This document shows positions 14,557 through 23,592 of a stretch of 64,000 nt of DNA, in pieces. Both the position numbers and the translations under genes were made by a program. Every line of letters starts with the position of its first letter. Within the stretch, counting starts at the first letter, position 1. The DNA lies in the NCBI RefSeq assembly GCF_002995495.1, contig NZ_PVZV01000003.1, positions 558,001-622,000 on the forward strand. Reading direction: 5' to 3'. The notes beneath the pieces are model-generated. The model saw nothing but the letters and a program-made list of their open reading frames with translations. It was not told where the DNA came from and did not search any database. This stretch comes from Actinocorallia populi. Lineage in GTDB: Bacteria; Actinomycetota; Actinomycetes; Streptosporangiales; Streptosporangiaceae.

Positions 14557-16379
14557 AAGTTCGCGGTCACGTTCGCGATGACCTCGTCGATGTCGGCGGC
14601 GTCGCTGGCGTCGTAGGAGTGGGCGTCCGTCGCCTCGGCGATCCGCTTGAGGCCCGCGTGGTCGGCTCCGCTGGAGAAGCCCACGGTGAACAGGCGGACG
14701 CCGCTCTCCTTGTCCAGCCCGCCGAGCAGGGTCTCCAGCGAGATCGAGCCGGGGTCGTCGTTGACCCCGTCGGTGAGCAGGACGACCGAGTTGATGGCTC
14801 CGTTGACCCGCTGGTCGCGGACCGTCTCGAAAGCGGCCAAGGCGGTGTCGTGCAGCCCGGTGTCGGACACCGGCTGCAGGGCGCCGACCTTGGCCTTCAG
14901 CCGTTCGCGGTTCTGCGAGACCGGCCCGATCGGCACCAGCTCCCGGTGGTCGCGCTCACCGTCGAGCCGGGTCGCGAACTCCCACAGGCCGACCCGGTCG
15001 ACGCCGATGAACTGGTCCATGGCCGAGGCCAGCGAGTCCTTCGCCAGCTCCATGCGGGTCCGCCCGGTGCCGGGCACCTGCTCCTTCATCGAGCCGGAGA
15101 CGTCCACCACCCACAACACGTTGGAGCGCTTGCGCAGCGACTCCCAGCCGGCCAGCGCCTTGGCCAGCACGTCGGGCGCGGGCGGGGCGATCATCCTGGC
15201 GGGCTGGTCGGGCAGCAGCCCGTTCTCCCGGGTGATGGCGGGGGCCACCCGGTTGGCGTAGCCGCGGAAGGCGTCGCGGGCGAACCGCTCCTGGGCGCCG
15301 GTGCCGCGCAGGTACTGCAGGAAGTCGGTGGCCAGGGCCCGCTTGCGCGGCTCCATGGTCTCGAGCGCGACGTAGGGGTGGTCGGAGACGATCGACCCCT
15401 CCTTGGGGTAGATCGCCACCAGCGGCACCTTGGGCGGCGCGTGCTCGCCCTCGGCGGCGGGGTCGCCCGTCGGGTTGCCCTGGTTGTAGTACCGGACGGA
15501 CATCTCCTCGACGGCGACGGCCGACACGTAGTTCAGCGCCTGCCCGGCGTCGTCCGCGCGCTGCAGGCCGGACAGGAACGTCAGCGTGGTGTCGCCGTAG
15601 TGGACGATGCTGCTCTCCACGTCGCGGACGAAGGAGCGCACGTCGGGGCGGTCGAGGTCCGCGGCGGTGAGCCCGTCGTTCTCGCCGGTGGCGGCGAAGT
15701 AGGCGCCGGCCGTGGCGTTCAGCCCGGACGTCGAGTAGTTCGGGTTGGTCTTGCCGAGCTTGAACCTGCCCCATTCGGGGTGCCCGTACAGGCCCCAGCC
15801 CTTGGGGTCGCGGGCGAGCTTGAGGATGTCGGCCCAGCCGATCTGCGCCGACGGCCAGCCCATCGCCTCGGCCATCGGCCGGGGCATCGCGATGACCAGC
15901 GGGGAGACCGCCACACCGGGCGTCTCGTCGGGCACGATCCCGGTCCTGCCCGCCTCCTGGAGGCGCTGGCGCAGCAGCGCGACCCAGGTGCCGGCCGCCG
16001 GGCTCCACACGTCGGGCTGGGCCGAGCCGTCGGCTGCCGGGTTCCAGCCGCGGGCCAGCGCGGTCATCGCCTCGCCGGACGACTTGGAGACCACCGCGAC
16101 CTCGACGCAGACGCCGTCGACGGTGCGGCCGCCGTACTCGGCCGCGAGGTCCTTCATCACCCCGTACTTCTCCGGCGACGACACGACGTTGAGCCGCACG
16201 CCGTCCGGGCCGCACGAGCCCGCCTTCCCCCACGGGTCCAGCACCAGCACCACGGCGCCCACCCCGATCGCGATGCCCGCCAGCAGCGCCACCAGGGCGA
16301 GGACCAGCGGCCTGCGGCGGCGCGGGGCGGGCGGGGCCGGAGGGTGGTACGGGGAGGGGGCGGGCGGGGGAGTGTACAA
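14553..16379 (-). CDS. Membrane-anchored substrate-binding-domain + VWA-domain protein
   Basis: 608 aa. A Pro-rich cytoplasmic N-terminus (1-20) and one membrane helix (about 24-46) lead to an extracytoplasmic bacterial solute-binding-protein-like region (about 60-385). A C-terminal von Willebrand A domain has an intact MIDAS (DVSGSM, Asp426; later TDGVNDD). Such fusions are annotated across actinobacteria, but their ligand and role are unknown. A surface adhesion or sensing function is inference. The start is TTG at 16379, supported by GGAGG 6 bases upstream. An ECF-type promoter-like sequence lies about 60-90 bases upstream. Its stop overlaps that of the convergent SodC-like gene (TTAG). 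Confidence 0.85.
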   Translation of the reverse strand: MYTPPPAPSPYHPPAPPAPRRRRPLVLALVALLAGIAIGVGAVVLVLDPWGKAGSCGPDGVRLNVVSSPEKYGVMKDLAAEYGGRTVDGVCVEVAVVSKSSGEAMTALARGWNPAADGSAQPDVWSPAAGTWVALLRQRLQEAGRTGIVPDETPGVAVSPLVIAMPRPMAEAMGWPSAQIGWADILKLARDPKGWGLYGHPEWGRFKLGKTNPNYSTSGLNATAGAYFAATGENDGLTAADLDRPDVRSFVRDVESSIVHYGDTTLTFLSGLQRADDAGQALNYVSAVAVEEMSVRYYNQGNPTGDPAAEGEHAPPKVPLVAIYPKEGSIVSDHPYVALETMEPRKRALATDFLQYLRGTGAQERFARDAFRGYANRVAPAITRENGLLPDQPARMIAPPAPDVLAKALAGWESLRKRSNVLWVVDVSGSMKEQVPGTGRTRMELAKDSLASAMDQFIGVDRVGLWEFATRLDGERDHRELVPIGPVSQNRERLKAKVGALQPVSDTGLHDTALAAFETVRDQRVNGAINSVVLLTDGVNDDPGSISLETLLGGLDKESGVRLFTVGFSSGADHAGLKRIAEATDAHSYDASDAADIDEVIANVTANF

Positions 16380-16437
16380 CGGAGGCCTCCAGACCGAGGA
16401 GCGCGACGCCGGGACCTTATCGGGCTTTCCGGAGTCT

Positions 16438-16466
16438 GACGCCCAAAGTTATACAGCCGGTTCCCC
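16438..16466 (-). promoter_or_regulatory. Possible ECF-sigma-type promoter for the SBP-VWA gene
   Basis: On the minus strand GGGGAACC (16466-16459) is followed after about 17 bases by CGTC (16441-16438). This is the GGAAC / CGTC pattern of extracytoplasmic-function sigma promoters. It lies about 60-90 bases upstream of the TTG start. Pattern match only. Confidence 0.35.
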
Positions 16467-16510
16467 GGAGGCTCACCTGAAACCCGCGGATCGTCCCCCC
16501 GCCCGCCCGC

Positions 16511-17650
16511 TCAGCGTTCGGCGACCGCCCCGGACGCCAGGAGCTCCTCCACGTCCTTGAAGCCCAGGTCGGTCAGCACCGCGCGGGTGTCCCGGCCGGG
16601 CAGGGACGGCGGTCCGGTGATCTCGCCGGGCGTACGGGAGAAGCGCGGCGCCGGAGCGGGCTGCTTGGCCCCGTAGCCGGTGTCGACGAACACCTCGCGC
16701 TCGGTGTTCCACGGGTGCTCGGTGGCCTCGAGCATGCTGAGCACCGGTGCGACGCACGCGTCGGACGGCACGAAGATCTCCGCCCACTCGTCGCGGGTCT
16801 TCGTCTTGAACCGCTCGGCGAACAGGGCGCGGTTGCGCTCCCAGTTGGCGAAGTCGTAGTGGCCCGCGTCCTCGGGCGAGACGCCGAGGCGCTCGAGGAG
16901 CACCGCGTAGAACTGCGGCTCGATCGCGCCGACGGCCATGTGCTTGCCGTCGGCGGTCTCGTACACGTCGTAGAACGGAGCGCCGGTGTCGAGGGTGTTG
17001 ACGCCGCGCCGGTCCTGCCAGCTCCCCGAGGCCAGGAAGGCGTGGATGAAGGTGCTCAGGTGCGCGGTGCCGTCCACGATGGCGGCGTCGACGACCTGCC
17101 CCCTGCCGCTGGTCTTGGACTCCAGCAGCGCGGCCAGCACGCCGACGATCAGGTACATGCTGCCGCCGGCGAAGTCGCCGAGCAGGTTCAGCGGCACCTG
17201 CGGCGGGCCGCCGGCCCGGCCGATGGCGTGCAGCGCCCCGGTGATGGCGATGTAGCCGATGTCGTGGCCCGCGGTGTGGCTGAGCGGGCCCTCCTGGCCC
17301 CAGCCGGTCATCCGCCCGTACACCAGCCGCGGGTTGCGCTCCAGGCACTGCTCGGGGCCGATCCCCAGGCGCTCGGTGACGCCGGGCCGGAAGCCCTCGA
17401 TCAGCACGTCGGCCTGCTCGACCAGGCGCAGGACCACCTCGCGGCCACCCTCGCTCTTGAGGTCGACCGCGACCGAGCGCTTGGACCGGTTGGTCATGTC
17501 CTTCTCCAGGGCGGGCCCCCCGGGGCCGGCGCCCGGCCTGTCGATCCGGATCACCTCGGCCCCCAGATCGGCCAGCAGCATCCCCGCGAACGGGCCGGGA
17601 CCGATCCCGGCCAGCTCGACCACTCGCACTCCGGACAGCGGACCGGCCAT
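16511..17650 (-). CDS. mcr: CaiB/BaiF CoA-transferase-fold protein, alpha-methylacyl-CoA racemase-like
   Basis: A 379-aa class III CoA-transferase-fold enzyme. Residue spacing fits the racemase (MCR/AMACR) branch: His129 (GHDIGY), Asp159 (LLGDFAGGSM) and Glu244 (GAIEPQFY) match the positions of the mycobacterial MCR catalytic residues His126, Asp156 and Glu241. Expected reaction: R/S epimerisation of 2-methylacyl-CoA esters, needed for beta-oxidation of methyl-branched and sterol side chains. ATG at 17650 has GGAGG 6 bases upstream. No obvious operon partner; the nearest beta-oxidation-like genes are several kilobases away. Confidence 0.85.
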   Translation of the reverse strand: MAGPLSGVRVVELAGIGPGPFAGMLLADLGAEVIRIDRPGAGPGGPALEKDMTNRSKRSVAVDLKSEGGREVVLRLVEQADVLIEGFRPGVTERLGIGPEQCLERNPRLVYGRMTGWGQEGPLSHTAGHDIGYIAITGALHAIGRAGGPPQVPLNLLGDFAGGSMYLIVGVLAALLESKTSGRGQVVDAAIVDGTAHLSTFIHAFLASGSWQDRRGVNTLDTGAPFYDVYETADGKHMAVGAIEPQFYAVLLERLGVSPEDAGHYDFANWERNRALFAERFKTKTRDEWAEIFVPSDACVAPVLSMLEATEHPWNTEREVFVDTGYGAKQPAPAPRFSRTPGEITGPPSLPGRDTRAVLTDLGFKDVEELLASGAVAER

Positions 17651-17722
17651 GCGCACCCTCCTCGACTCGTCAGCTGACGAGGACAGTGTGCCATGCCGCG
17701 TAAGTGGGGACTGACATCGGGC

Positions 17723-18667
17723 TCAGCCCTTCAGCAGGGGGATCTCGCGCTCCGGCGCCCGTTCGCCGCGGGGGCCGCGCACCGTCCACAGGCCGTCCCT
17801 GCGGCGCCCGTCCGTCACGGACAGCTCCGTGCCCGGCTCGGCCGCGGCCAGGTAGAACCAGCGCCCGGCGGGCGAACGCCACCACAGGCCGGTCCTGCCG
17901 TCGGCGCAGTCGCGGGCCGGGAGGCTCTCCCCGCGCCACACCAGCAGGCCCTGCCGGTCGAAGCCGCCGCCGGGCAGCGGGTCGTGCCGGCACAGCAGCT
18001 CGCCGGTGCCGGCCCCGCCGGGCATCCGGCCCCGCCAGTAGCGCACCTCGTCCGGCCGGGGCGCCGGCGCGGGCGTCGCAGCGGGCGCCGCGGCGGAGGG
18101 CTCGGGGCTGCGGACGGCCGCCACGGGCACGTCGCTCTCCTGGACCACCGCGACGCCGACCAGCACGCAGGTGGCGGCGCAGGCGGCCAGGACCGGCAGC
18201 CCGGAGCGGCGGCGCCGCCCGACCCGCACGGCCGCGGCCGGCGCGACCACGCGCAGGTCCTCCATGGCGTCGATCCGCTCCAGCAGCTCCCGGCTGCCGG
18301 GGACGCCGAGGTCGGCCAGCAGCTCGCGCACCACGTGGCGGCGCATCCCGGCCACCCTGCTCAGCACGTAGGCCACCCGCTCCTCCGGCGTCAGCGCCGC
18401 CAGCGCCGCGTTCCCCGGCGGGGCCCCCCTGCGCAGCCGCGCCGCGGCCCGCAGCCGCAACCGCCGCGGCGGGCGCATCGACTGGCGGAAGACCCGGACC
18501 CGGGCCTCGGAGTGGGCCTGCGGTCCCTGGGGGCGGCGGGGGAGGTTGCGCTCGACGATCCGCCGTGCCAGGACCAGCCGTGCCTCCTGGGAACCCCCTC
18601 CGGGGAGGATCAGGTACGAGAGCCGCACCAGTTCCCGGTGGCGCCTGTGGGCTGTGCTGTCCGTCAT
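17723..18667 (-). CDS. Sigma-70-like N-terminal / single-pass membrane protein of unknown function
   Basis: 314 aa. Residues 1-130 are basic and helical and resemble a degenerate ECF sigma factor. There is a region-2-like HRELVRLSYLIL segment, then LTPEERVAYVLSRVAGM, which looks like sigma region 4 (LTPxEREVxxL). One membrane helix follows (about 156-175), then a Pro/Ala linker and an extracytoplasmic beta-rich domain with Cys pairs (LLCRHDPL, ARDCADG). ATG at 18667 with GAGAGG 5 bases upstream. It lies just downstream of a LuxR regulator and at the end of the Tad pilus locus, so a regulatory or structural link with the pilus is plausible. I do not recognise a named family. Confidence 0.6.
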   Translation of the reverse strand: MTDSTAHRRHRELVRLSYLILPGGGSQEARLVLARRIVERNLPRRPQGPQAHSEARVRVFRQSMRPPRRLRLRAAARLRRGAPPGNAALAALTPEERVAYVLSRVAGMRRHVVRELLADLGVPGSRELLERIDAMEDLRVVAPAAAVRVGRRRRSGLPVLAACAATCVLVGVAVVQESDVPVAAVRSPEPSAAAPAATPAPAPRPDEVRYWRGRMPGGAGTGELLCRHDPLPGGGFDRQGLLVWRGESLPARDCADGRTGLWWRSPAGRWFYLAAAEPGTELSVTDGRRRDGLWTVRGPRGERAPEREIPLLKG

Positions 18668-18747
18668 CGTGACCTCTCTGGACTCTGCCGAATCGACGGT
18701 CAGGCTAGGAAGAGGCCAGGCGGAGGCGTGCCGAATTGGCAGTTCGT

Positions 18748-19473
18748 TTACCCGGCGCGGTGGCTGTCCACGGCGAAAGGTCTGGTCTTCGTGGGATTTG
18801 TGGGTCGGCTCGTCGTGTCCCGGCCCGCGGGCCTTGCCACCGGGCCGGCGGGTTCCTCGACCAGGCCCAGGCGCAGCGCGGCCATCAGCGCCTGCGCCCG
18901 GTTGGCGGCGCCGAGCTTGTCGTAGATGCGGGCGGTGTAGGTCTTGGCGGTCGAGTGGCTCAGGTGCATGCGGCGGGCCATCTCGGCGATGGACAGGCCG
19001 TGCATCATCAGCTGCAGCGTCTGCAGCTCGCGCGGGCTGAGCAGCTGCTCGCGCTCGCCGCGCCGGGCCAGCACGCCGGCCAGGCCGCTGGCGGTGAAGG
19101 AGGCGGGGGCGACGGCGGCGTGCCGGATGGCCGACAACAGCTCGGGCAGCCCGGCCGAGCGGGGGACGTGCGCGCTGGCCTTGGCGTCCATGGCGCGGAA
19201 CAGCGGCGCGTCGCCGTCCGAGGAGGCCATCACCACCACGCCGGTCCCGGGGTGGCGCTCGCGGATCTCCCGGCACAGCGCGAGCCCGTCGCCGTCGGGC
19301 AGCGCGGCGGCCAGCACCACGGCGTCCGGCCGGTGCGCCGCGACCTGGGCGCGGCCCTCGGCGAGGGAGGACGCCTCGCCGACGAGTTCGAGGTCGGGGT
19401 GGTGCTCGACCACCCCGGCCAGCCCGTGACGGCAGAGCGTGCGGCCGTCGACCACGGTCAGCCGGAAACCCAT
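18748..19473 (-). CDS. LuxR-type regulator with degenerate receiver domain (Tad locus, distal side)
   Basis: 241 aa. A receiver-like domain (1-120) is followed by a LuxR HTH (about 143-205; LSPRELQTLQLM, TAKTYTARIYDKLG). The receiver is not phosphorylatable as written. The acidic pair is VDG (residues 8-10), position 55 is Ala instead of Asp (AVVLAAALPDG), and the conserved Lys is absent. ATG at 19473 is preceded by GAAGGGG. It is clearly paralogous to the regulator at 27890-28558, on the other side of the pilus genes; they share TAKTYTARIYDKLG. No sensor kinase adjoins it. It probably regulates the Tad operon independently of phosphorylation. Confidence 0.85.
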   Translation of the reverse strand: MGFRLTVVDGRTLCRHGLAGVVEHHPDLELVGEASSLAEGRAQVAAHRPDAVVLAAALPDGDGLALCREIRERHPGTGVVVMASSDGDAPLFRAMDAKASAHVPRSAGLPELLSAIRHAAVAPASFTASGLAGVLARRGEREQLLSPRELQTLQLMMHGLSIAEMARRMHLSHSTAKTYTARIYDKLGAANRAQALMAALRLGLVEEPAGPVARPAGRDTTSRPTNPTKTRPFAVDSHRAG

Positions 19474-19590
19474 CGGACCCCTTCGATCACCTTCCACGAT
19501 GACAATTTCAAGATTAAACATTTCATTCGCCCGGAACGGTAGGGAATGCACCGCCGGTGATCCATCCGTGATCCCGCCGCGACCCCGCGT

Positions 19591-20502
19591 TCACCGCAGG
19601 CCCGAGCCGGACAGGTAGGCGATGATCCCCGGGCCCAGCAGCACCAGGAAGATCGCCGGGAACAGGCAGAAGACCACCGGGACGGTGATCTTCACCGCCA
19701 GTTTCTGCGCCCGCTCCTCGGCCCGCTGCCGCCGCTTCGTCCGCATCTCGCCGGCCTGCTCGCGCAGCACCTTGCCGATCGGGATGCCCAGGTCCGAGGC
19801 CTGCACCAGCGCGCCGACGAACGTGCGCAGCTCCGGCACCGACGAGCGGTGCGACATGGCCCGCAGCGCCTCCTCGCGGGACTTGCCGATCTGCACCTCC
19901 TGCATCACCCGGACCAGTTCGGAGGCGAGCGGCCCGGTGGTGTTCTGGCCCACCCGGGCCAGCGCCGCGTCGAAGCCCAGCCCGCTCTCCACGCTGACCA
20001 CCAGCAGGTCGAGGATGTCGGGCAGGGTGCGGCCGATGCTCTCCTGCCGCTTCAGGCCCTCGTTGTACAGCAGCACGTCGGGCAGGAAGAAGCCGCCGGC
20101 GCCCAGGGACAGCACCAGCAGCGGCCCGTAGCCGGGGGTGCGGAGCATCAGCAGCAGGCCGACCGCCGCCCCGGCGACCAGCCCGCAGCCCTTGAACGAC
20201 AGCAGGCGCTCGGGCGTCCAGCCGCCGGGGTTGCCCGCGCGGTCCAGCCGCTCCTGCATCCGCCCGGCCACCCCCGCCGGGGACAGCCGCAGCGCCAGCG
20301 CGCGGAACCGCCGCATCAGCGAGGACTCGCCGCCCGCCCCCGCCGGGGCCCGCCCCCGGCCGGCGTAGTCGCGCTCGATCGCGCGGACCGCGCCCGACAC
20401 GCCCTTCTCCTCGTCCCGCCTGCCCGGGACCAGGGCCGTCACCAGCAGCACGAGGCCGAGGAACACCCCGGCCAGCCCGCCGTAGAGCACGCCCTCGCCC
20501 AT
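19591..20502 (-). CDS. tadC: Tad pilus inner-membrane protein TadC (T2SS F family)
   Basis: 303 aa. An N-terminal membrane helix (5-27) and a basic linker precede a membrane pair (about 105-150). The type II secretion F domain (about 155-280) contains LPDILDLLVVSVESGLGFDAAL and a downstream AxxMRxKRRQRAEERAQK segment, the hallmark order of TadC. A final helix pair lies near the C-terminus. With TadB it forms the platform that couples the TadA ATPase to pilin assembly. It is the last gene of the minus-strand tad run, one base after the tadB stop. Confidence 0.92.
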   Translation of the reverse strand: MGEGVLYGGLAGVFLGLVLLVTALVPGRRDEEKGVSGAVRAIERDYAGRGRAPAGAGGESSLMRRFRALALRLSPAGVAGRMQERLDRAGNPGGWTPERLLSFKGCGLVAGAAVGLLLMLRTPGYGPLLVLSLGAGGFFLPDVLLYNEGLKRQESIGRTLPDILDLLVVSVESGLGFDAALARVGQNTTGPLASELVRVMQEVQIGKSREEALRAMSHRSSVPELRTFVGALVQASDLGIPIGKVLREQAGEMRTKRRQRAEERAQKLAVKITVPVVFCLFPAIFLVLLGPGIIAYLSGSGLR

Positions 20503-20503
20503 G

Positions 20504-22180
20504 TCAGGCCTCGATCTTGATCATGCGGCTGATCCAGAACCAGCCGACGGCCACCGAGGCCGCACCGAACACCAGCATCAGCACTCCCATCGGGGACTCG
20601 AGCATGGGCGCCAGGTAGTCGGGCCGAAAGAGCAGCAGCCCGACGGCGAGCAGGATCGGCAGCGCGATGAGCACCTGCGCCGACATCCTGCCCTCGGCCG
20701 ACAGCGCCCGGATGTGGCGGCGCAGCCGGGTGCGCTCGCGCATCGTCTCCATCGTGGTCTCGATGACGTCCGCGAGGTTGCCGCCGACCTCCCGCTGGAT
20801 CCGGATCGTCATCACCACCCAGCGCAGGTCGGGGCAGTCCATGCGGTCGGCGGCCTGGTCGAGCGCGTCCTCGACGGAGACGCCGATCTTCGTCTGCGCC
20901 AGGGCGCGGGCCATCTCGACGCCCAGCGGCTGCACCTCCTGGGAGCCGAGGCGCTCCAGCGACTGCGACACGGTGAACCCCGAGCGCAGGCTGCCCGCGA
21001 TCATCGCCAGCGCGTCGGGGAGCTGGTCGGCGAAGGCCTGCACCCTGCGGTCGCGCGCCTTCGCCAGCACCCCCTTGGCGATGCCCAGCGGCAGCGCCAG
21101 GCCCAGGAGCAGCGCGACCGGGAGGTTGTCGGTGAACGACCACAGGCCGACGACCGCCAGCAGGCAGGCGACGCCCCGCAGCAGCCCCCACTCGTGCGGG
21201 GCCAGGGACCAGCCCGCCTCGTCCAGCCGGGCCGCGATCTTCTCGGTCCGGCCGCTGGCCCGCACCAGCCGGCCGCTGAGCGCCAGCAGCCCGTCGAGGA
21301 CGCCGCCGGGACCGCGGCCCCGGCCGCCACCCGTCCCCTCCCCGCCCCCGCCGCCCGCGCGCGGACGGTACTCCTCGATCCGGTGGGAGACATCCGAGCG
21401 CGGCGCGAAGAAGGCCTCGCCGAGCAGGTAGACCGCGACCAGGATGACCACGAAGCACAGGCCGAGCAGCGCGCCGAGGGACGGGCCCGTCCCTCCGCCG
21501 GCCGGCGCGGCCTCGGACGGCTCGGCGGGCGGCTCGGCCGGCTCCGCGGAGGCCGCGGTGGGACCGGCCGCGGGCCTCGCCCCGGGCGGAGCCGCCCCGA
21601 ACAGGTCGCGGCCCGCCTCCGCCATCTGGGAGGCCAGCCGCGCGGCGTTCGAGGCCGTCCTGACGCGGCTGCCGGGCGACGCCGCCAGCCGCCGGACCAC
21701 CGGTGACTTCGCGGCGGACGCGCCCACCCCGAACAGCTCCACCGCGACGCCCTTGAGCGCCACGTCCCGCGCCATCCGCGCCGGATCCGTCCGGCTCGCG
21801 GTGTCACGGCCCGCCGTGACGACCACCAGCCGCCGCTCCCCGTCCGGAGGAAGGGCCGCCAGCCCGCCGGCGACCGCGTCGAGCACCCGTCCCTGCCCGC
21901 GCAGCCCGGCCTTCTCGACCGCCGCCAGCAGGGGCGCCCGGTCCGTCGCGGGTGCCAGGGACGCCCCCGGCAGCGCCAGCCCGACCGCGACGTCCGGAGG
22001 CAGCGCGGCCACCAGCCCCGCCACGCCCCGGCGGGCGGCGCCGAGCCCCGCCTTCGTCATCGCGGGCCCGTCGTCCAGCACGATCACCACGGTGCGCTCC
22101 GGCGCCGCCGCCGCGGGCCGCGCCCCCAACGCCGGGCATGCCAGGAGCACCGCGAGGAGCACCGCGCCCACCCGGCTCAC
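20504..22180 (-). CDS. tadB: TadB with N-terminal signal peptide and VWA-like domain
   Basis: About 558 aa in two parts. The C-terminal half (about 330-558) is TadB: a T2SS F domain with LPDALAMIAGSLRSGFTVSQSL, flanked by membrane helices. The N-terminal half starts with a signal peptide (1-25). A von Willebrand A-like fold follows (about 28-195), whose MIDAS is degenerate (VIVLDDGPAM in place of D-x-S-x-S), then a Pro/Ala/Glu linker and a membrane helix (about 240-262). The VWA part should sit outside the membrane, where it could contact exported pilin or cell-wall ligands. GTG at 22180 overlaps the tadA stop (GTGA); another in-frame GTG at 22183 is equally possible. Confidence 0.9.
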   Translation of the reverse strand: MSRVGAVLLAVLLACPALGARPAAAAPERTVVIVLDDGPAMTKAGLGAARRGVAGLVAALPPDVAVGLALPGASLAPATDRAPLLAAVEKAGLRGQGRVLDAVAGGLAALPPDGERRLVVVTAGRDTASRTDPARMARDVALKGVAVELFGVGASAAKSPVVRRLAASPGSRVRTASNAARLASQMAEAGRDLFGAAPPGARPAAGPTAASAEPAEPPAEPSEAAPAGGGTGPSLGALLGLCFVVILVAVYLLGEAFFAPRSDVSHRIEEYRPRAGGGGGEGTGGGRGRGPGGVLDGLLALSGRLVRASGRTEKIAARLDEAGWSLAPHEWGLLRGVACLLAVVGLWSFTDNLPVALLLGLALPLGIAKGVLAKARDRRVQAFADQLPDALAMIAGSLRSGFTVSQSLERLGSQEVQPLGVEMARALAQTKIGVSVEDALDQAADRMDCPDLRWVVMTIRIQREVGGNLADVIETTMETMRERTRLRRHIRALSAEGRMSAQVLIALPILLAVGLLLFRPDYLAPMLESPMGVLMLVFGAASVAVGWFWISRMIKIEA

Positions 22181-23592
22181 CACGGCGCCTGCTCGTGGCC
22201 GAAGGTCTCGTGGGACAGGGCGATGCCCAGGTCGCTCAGCTTGCTCAGGAAGCGCGGCCGCAGCCCGGTGGAGCGCAGCGTGCCCTGGAACCGGCCGGAC
22301 TGGTCGACCCCGGCGCGCATGTCGAACAGGAACAGGTCCTGCAGGGTGATGATGTCGCCCTCCATCCCCGACACCTCGGTCACGTGGGTGATGCGGCGGG
22401 TGCCGTCCTTCAGCCGCGCCTGGTGCACGATGAGGTCGATCGCCGAGGCCATCTGCTCGCGCACCGCGCGGACCGGCAGCTCCATGCCCGACATCAGCAC
22501 CATCGTCTCCAGCCGGGAGAGCACGTCGCGCGGGGCGTTGGCGTGGACGGTGGTGAGCGAGCCGTCGTGGCCGGTGTTCATCGCCTGGAGCATGTCGAGC
22601 GCGGCGCCGTCGCGGACCTCGCCGATGACGATGCGGTCGGGCCGCATCCGCAGGCAGTTGCGCACCAGGTCGCGGATGGTGACCTCGCCGCGGCCCTCGA
22701 CGTTGGCAGGGCGCGCCTCCATCCTGAGCACGTGCTCCTGGCGGAGCTGGAGCTCGGCGGCGTCCTCGATGGTCACGATGCGCTCGTCGGCGGGGATGAA
22801 CGACGACATCGTGTTCAGCGTGGTCGTCTTGCCCGAGCCCGTCCCGCCGCTGATGACGATGTTGAGCCGGGCCCGCACGCACGCGGCGAGCAGCTCGGCG
22901 ACCTGCGGGGTCAGCGTCCCGAAGCCGACGAGGTCGTGCACGGTCAGCGGGTCGCTGGAGAACTTGCGGATGGTCAGCAGCGAGCCGTCGACGGCCACCG
23001 GCGGCACCACGGCGTTGACCCGGCTGCCGTCGGGCAGCCGGGCGTCGACCATCGGGCTCGACTCGTCGATGCGCCGCCCCACCCGGGAGACGATCTTCTC
23101 GATCACCCGGCGCAGGCTGCCCTCCCCGGCGAACGCGCCCTCGGCCAGGTGCAGCCTGCCGCCGCGCTCCACGTAGATCTGGCCGGGACCGTTGACCATG
23201 ATCTCCGAGACCTCGGGGTCGTTGAGGTAGGGCTCCAGCGGGCCGAGCCCGAGGATCTCGTCGAGCACCTCCTGCTGCACCCGGCCGCGGTCCAGCAGGG
23301 TCAGCGGAGTCTGCTCCTGCTCGATGACCTCCTGCAGCGTGACGCGCACCCGCTGCTCCAGCTCGCCCTGGCTGAGGTGGGCGTCGTACAGCTTGGGCCC
23401 GAGCGCCTCCACCAGGGACTGGTGCACCCGGCGCTTGAGCCCGGCGAACGGGTCCACGGGGCGGCCCGACCTGCGGCCCGTGCGGCCCGGCGGGGAGACC
23501 GCCAGCGCCGCCCCCGGCTGGGGCGCCGCCTGCTCGGCGCCCTCCTTGATCGCGGCGTTGAGGCGGGCCAGCCGCTCCCCCAGCGTGCTCAT
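22177..23592 (-). CDS. tadA: Tad pilus assembly ATPase TadA (CpaF)
   Basis: A 471-aa hexameric secretion ATPase of the GspE/VirB11 superfamily. The N-terminal domain contains LGPLEPYLNDPEVSEIMVNGP, the classic CpaF segment. Walker A is GGTGSGKTTTL (about 247-257), the Asp box is RIVTIEDAAELQL, Walker B is IVIGEVRDGAALDML, and the His box is GSLTTVHANAP. It powers Flp pilin extrusion from the cytoplasmic side. ATG at 23592 overlaps the end of tadZ by 4 bases; its own end overlaps tadB. Confidence 0.96.
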   Translation of the reverse strand: MSTLGERLARLNAAIKEGAEQAAPQPGAALAVSPPGRTGRRSGRPVDPFAGLKRRVHQSLVEALGPKLYDAHLSQGELEQRVRVTLQEVIEQEQTPLTLLDRGRVQQEVLDEILGLGPLEPYLNDPEVSEIMVNGPGQIYVERGGRLHLAEGAFAGEGSLRRVIEKIVSRVGRRIDESSPMVDARLPDGSRVNAVVPPVAVDGSLLTIRKFSSDPLTVHDLVGFGTLTPQVAELLAACVRARLNIVISGGTGSGKTTTLNTMSSFIPADERIVTIEDAAELQLRQEHVLRMEARPANVEGRGEVTIRDLVRNCLRMRPDRIVIGEVRDGAALDMLQAMNTGHDGSLTTVHANAPRDVLSRLETMVLMSGMELPVRAVREQMASAIDLIVHQARLKDGTRRITHVTEVSGMEGDIITLQDLFLFDMRAGVDQSGRFQGTLRSTGLRPRFLSKLSDLGIALSHETFGHEQAPW

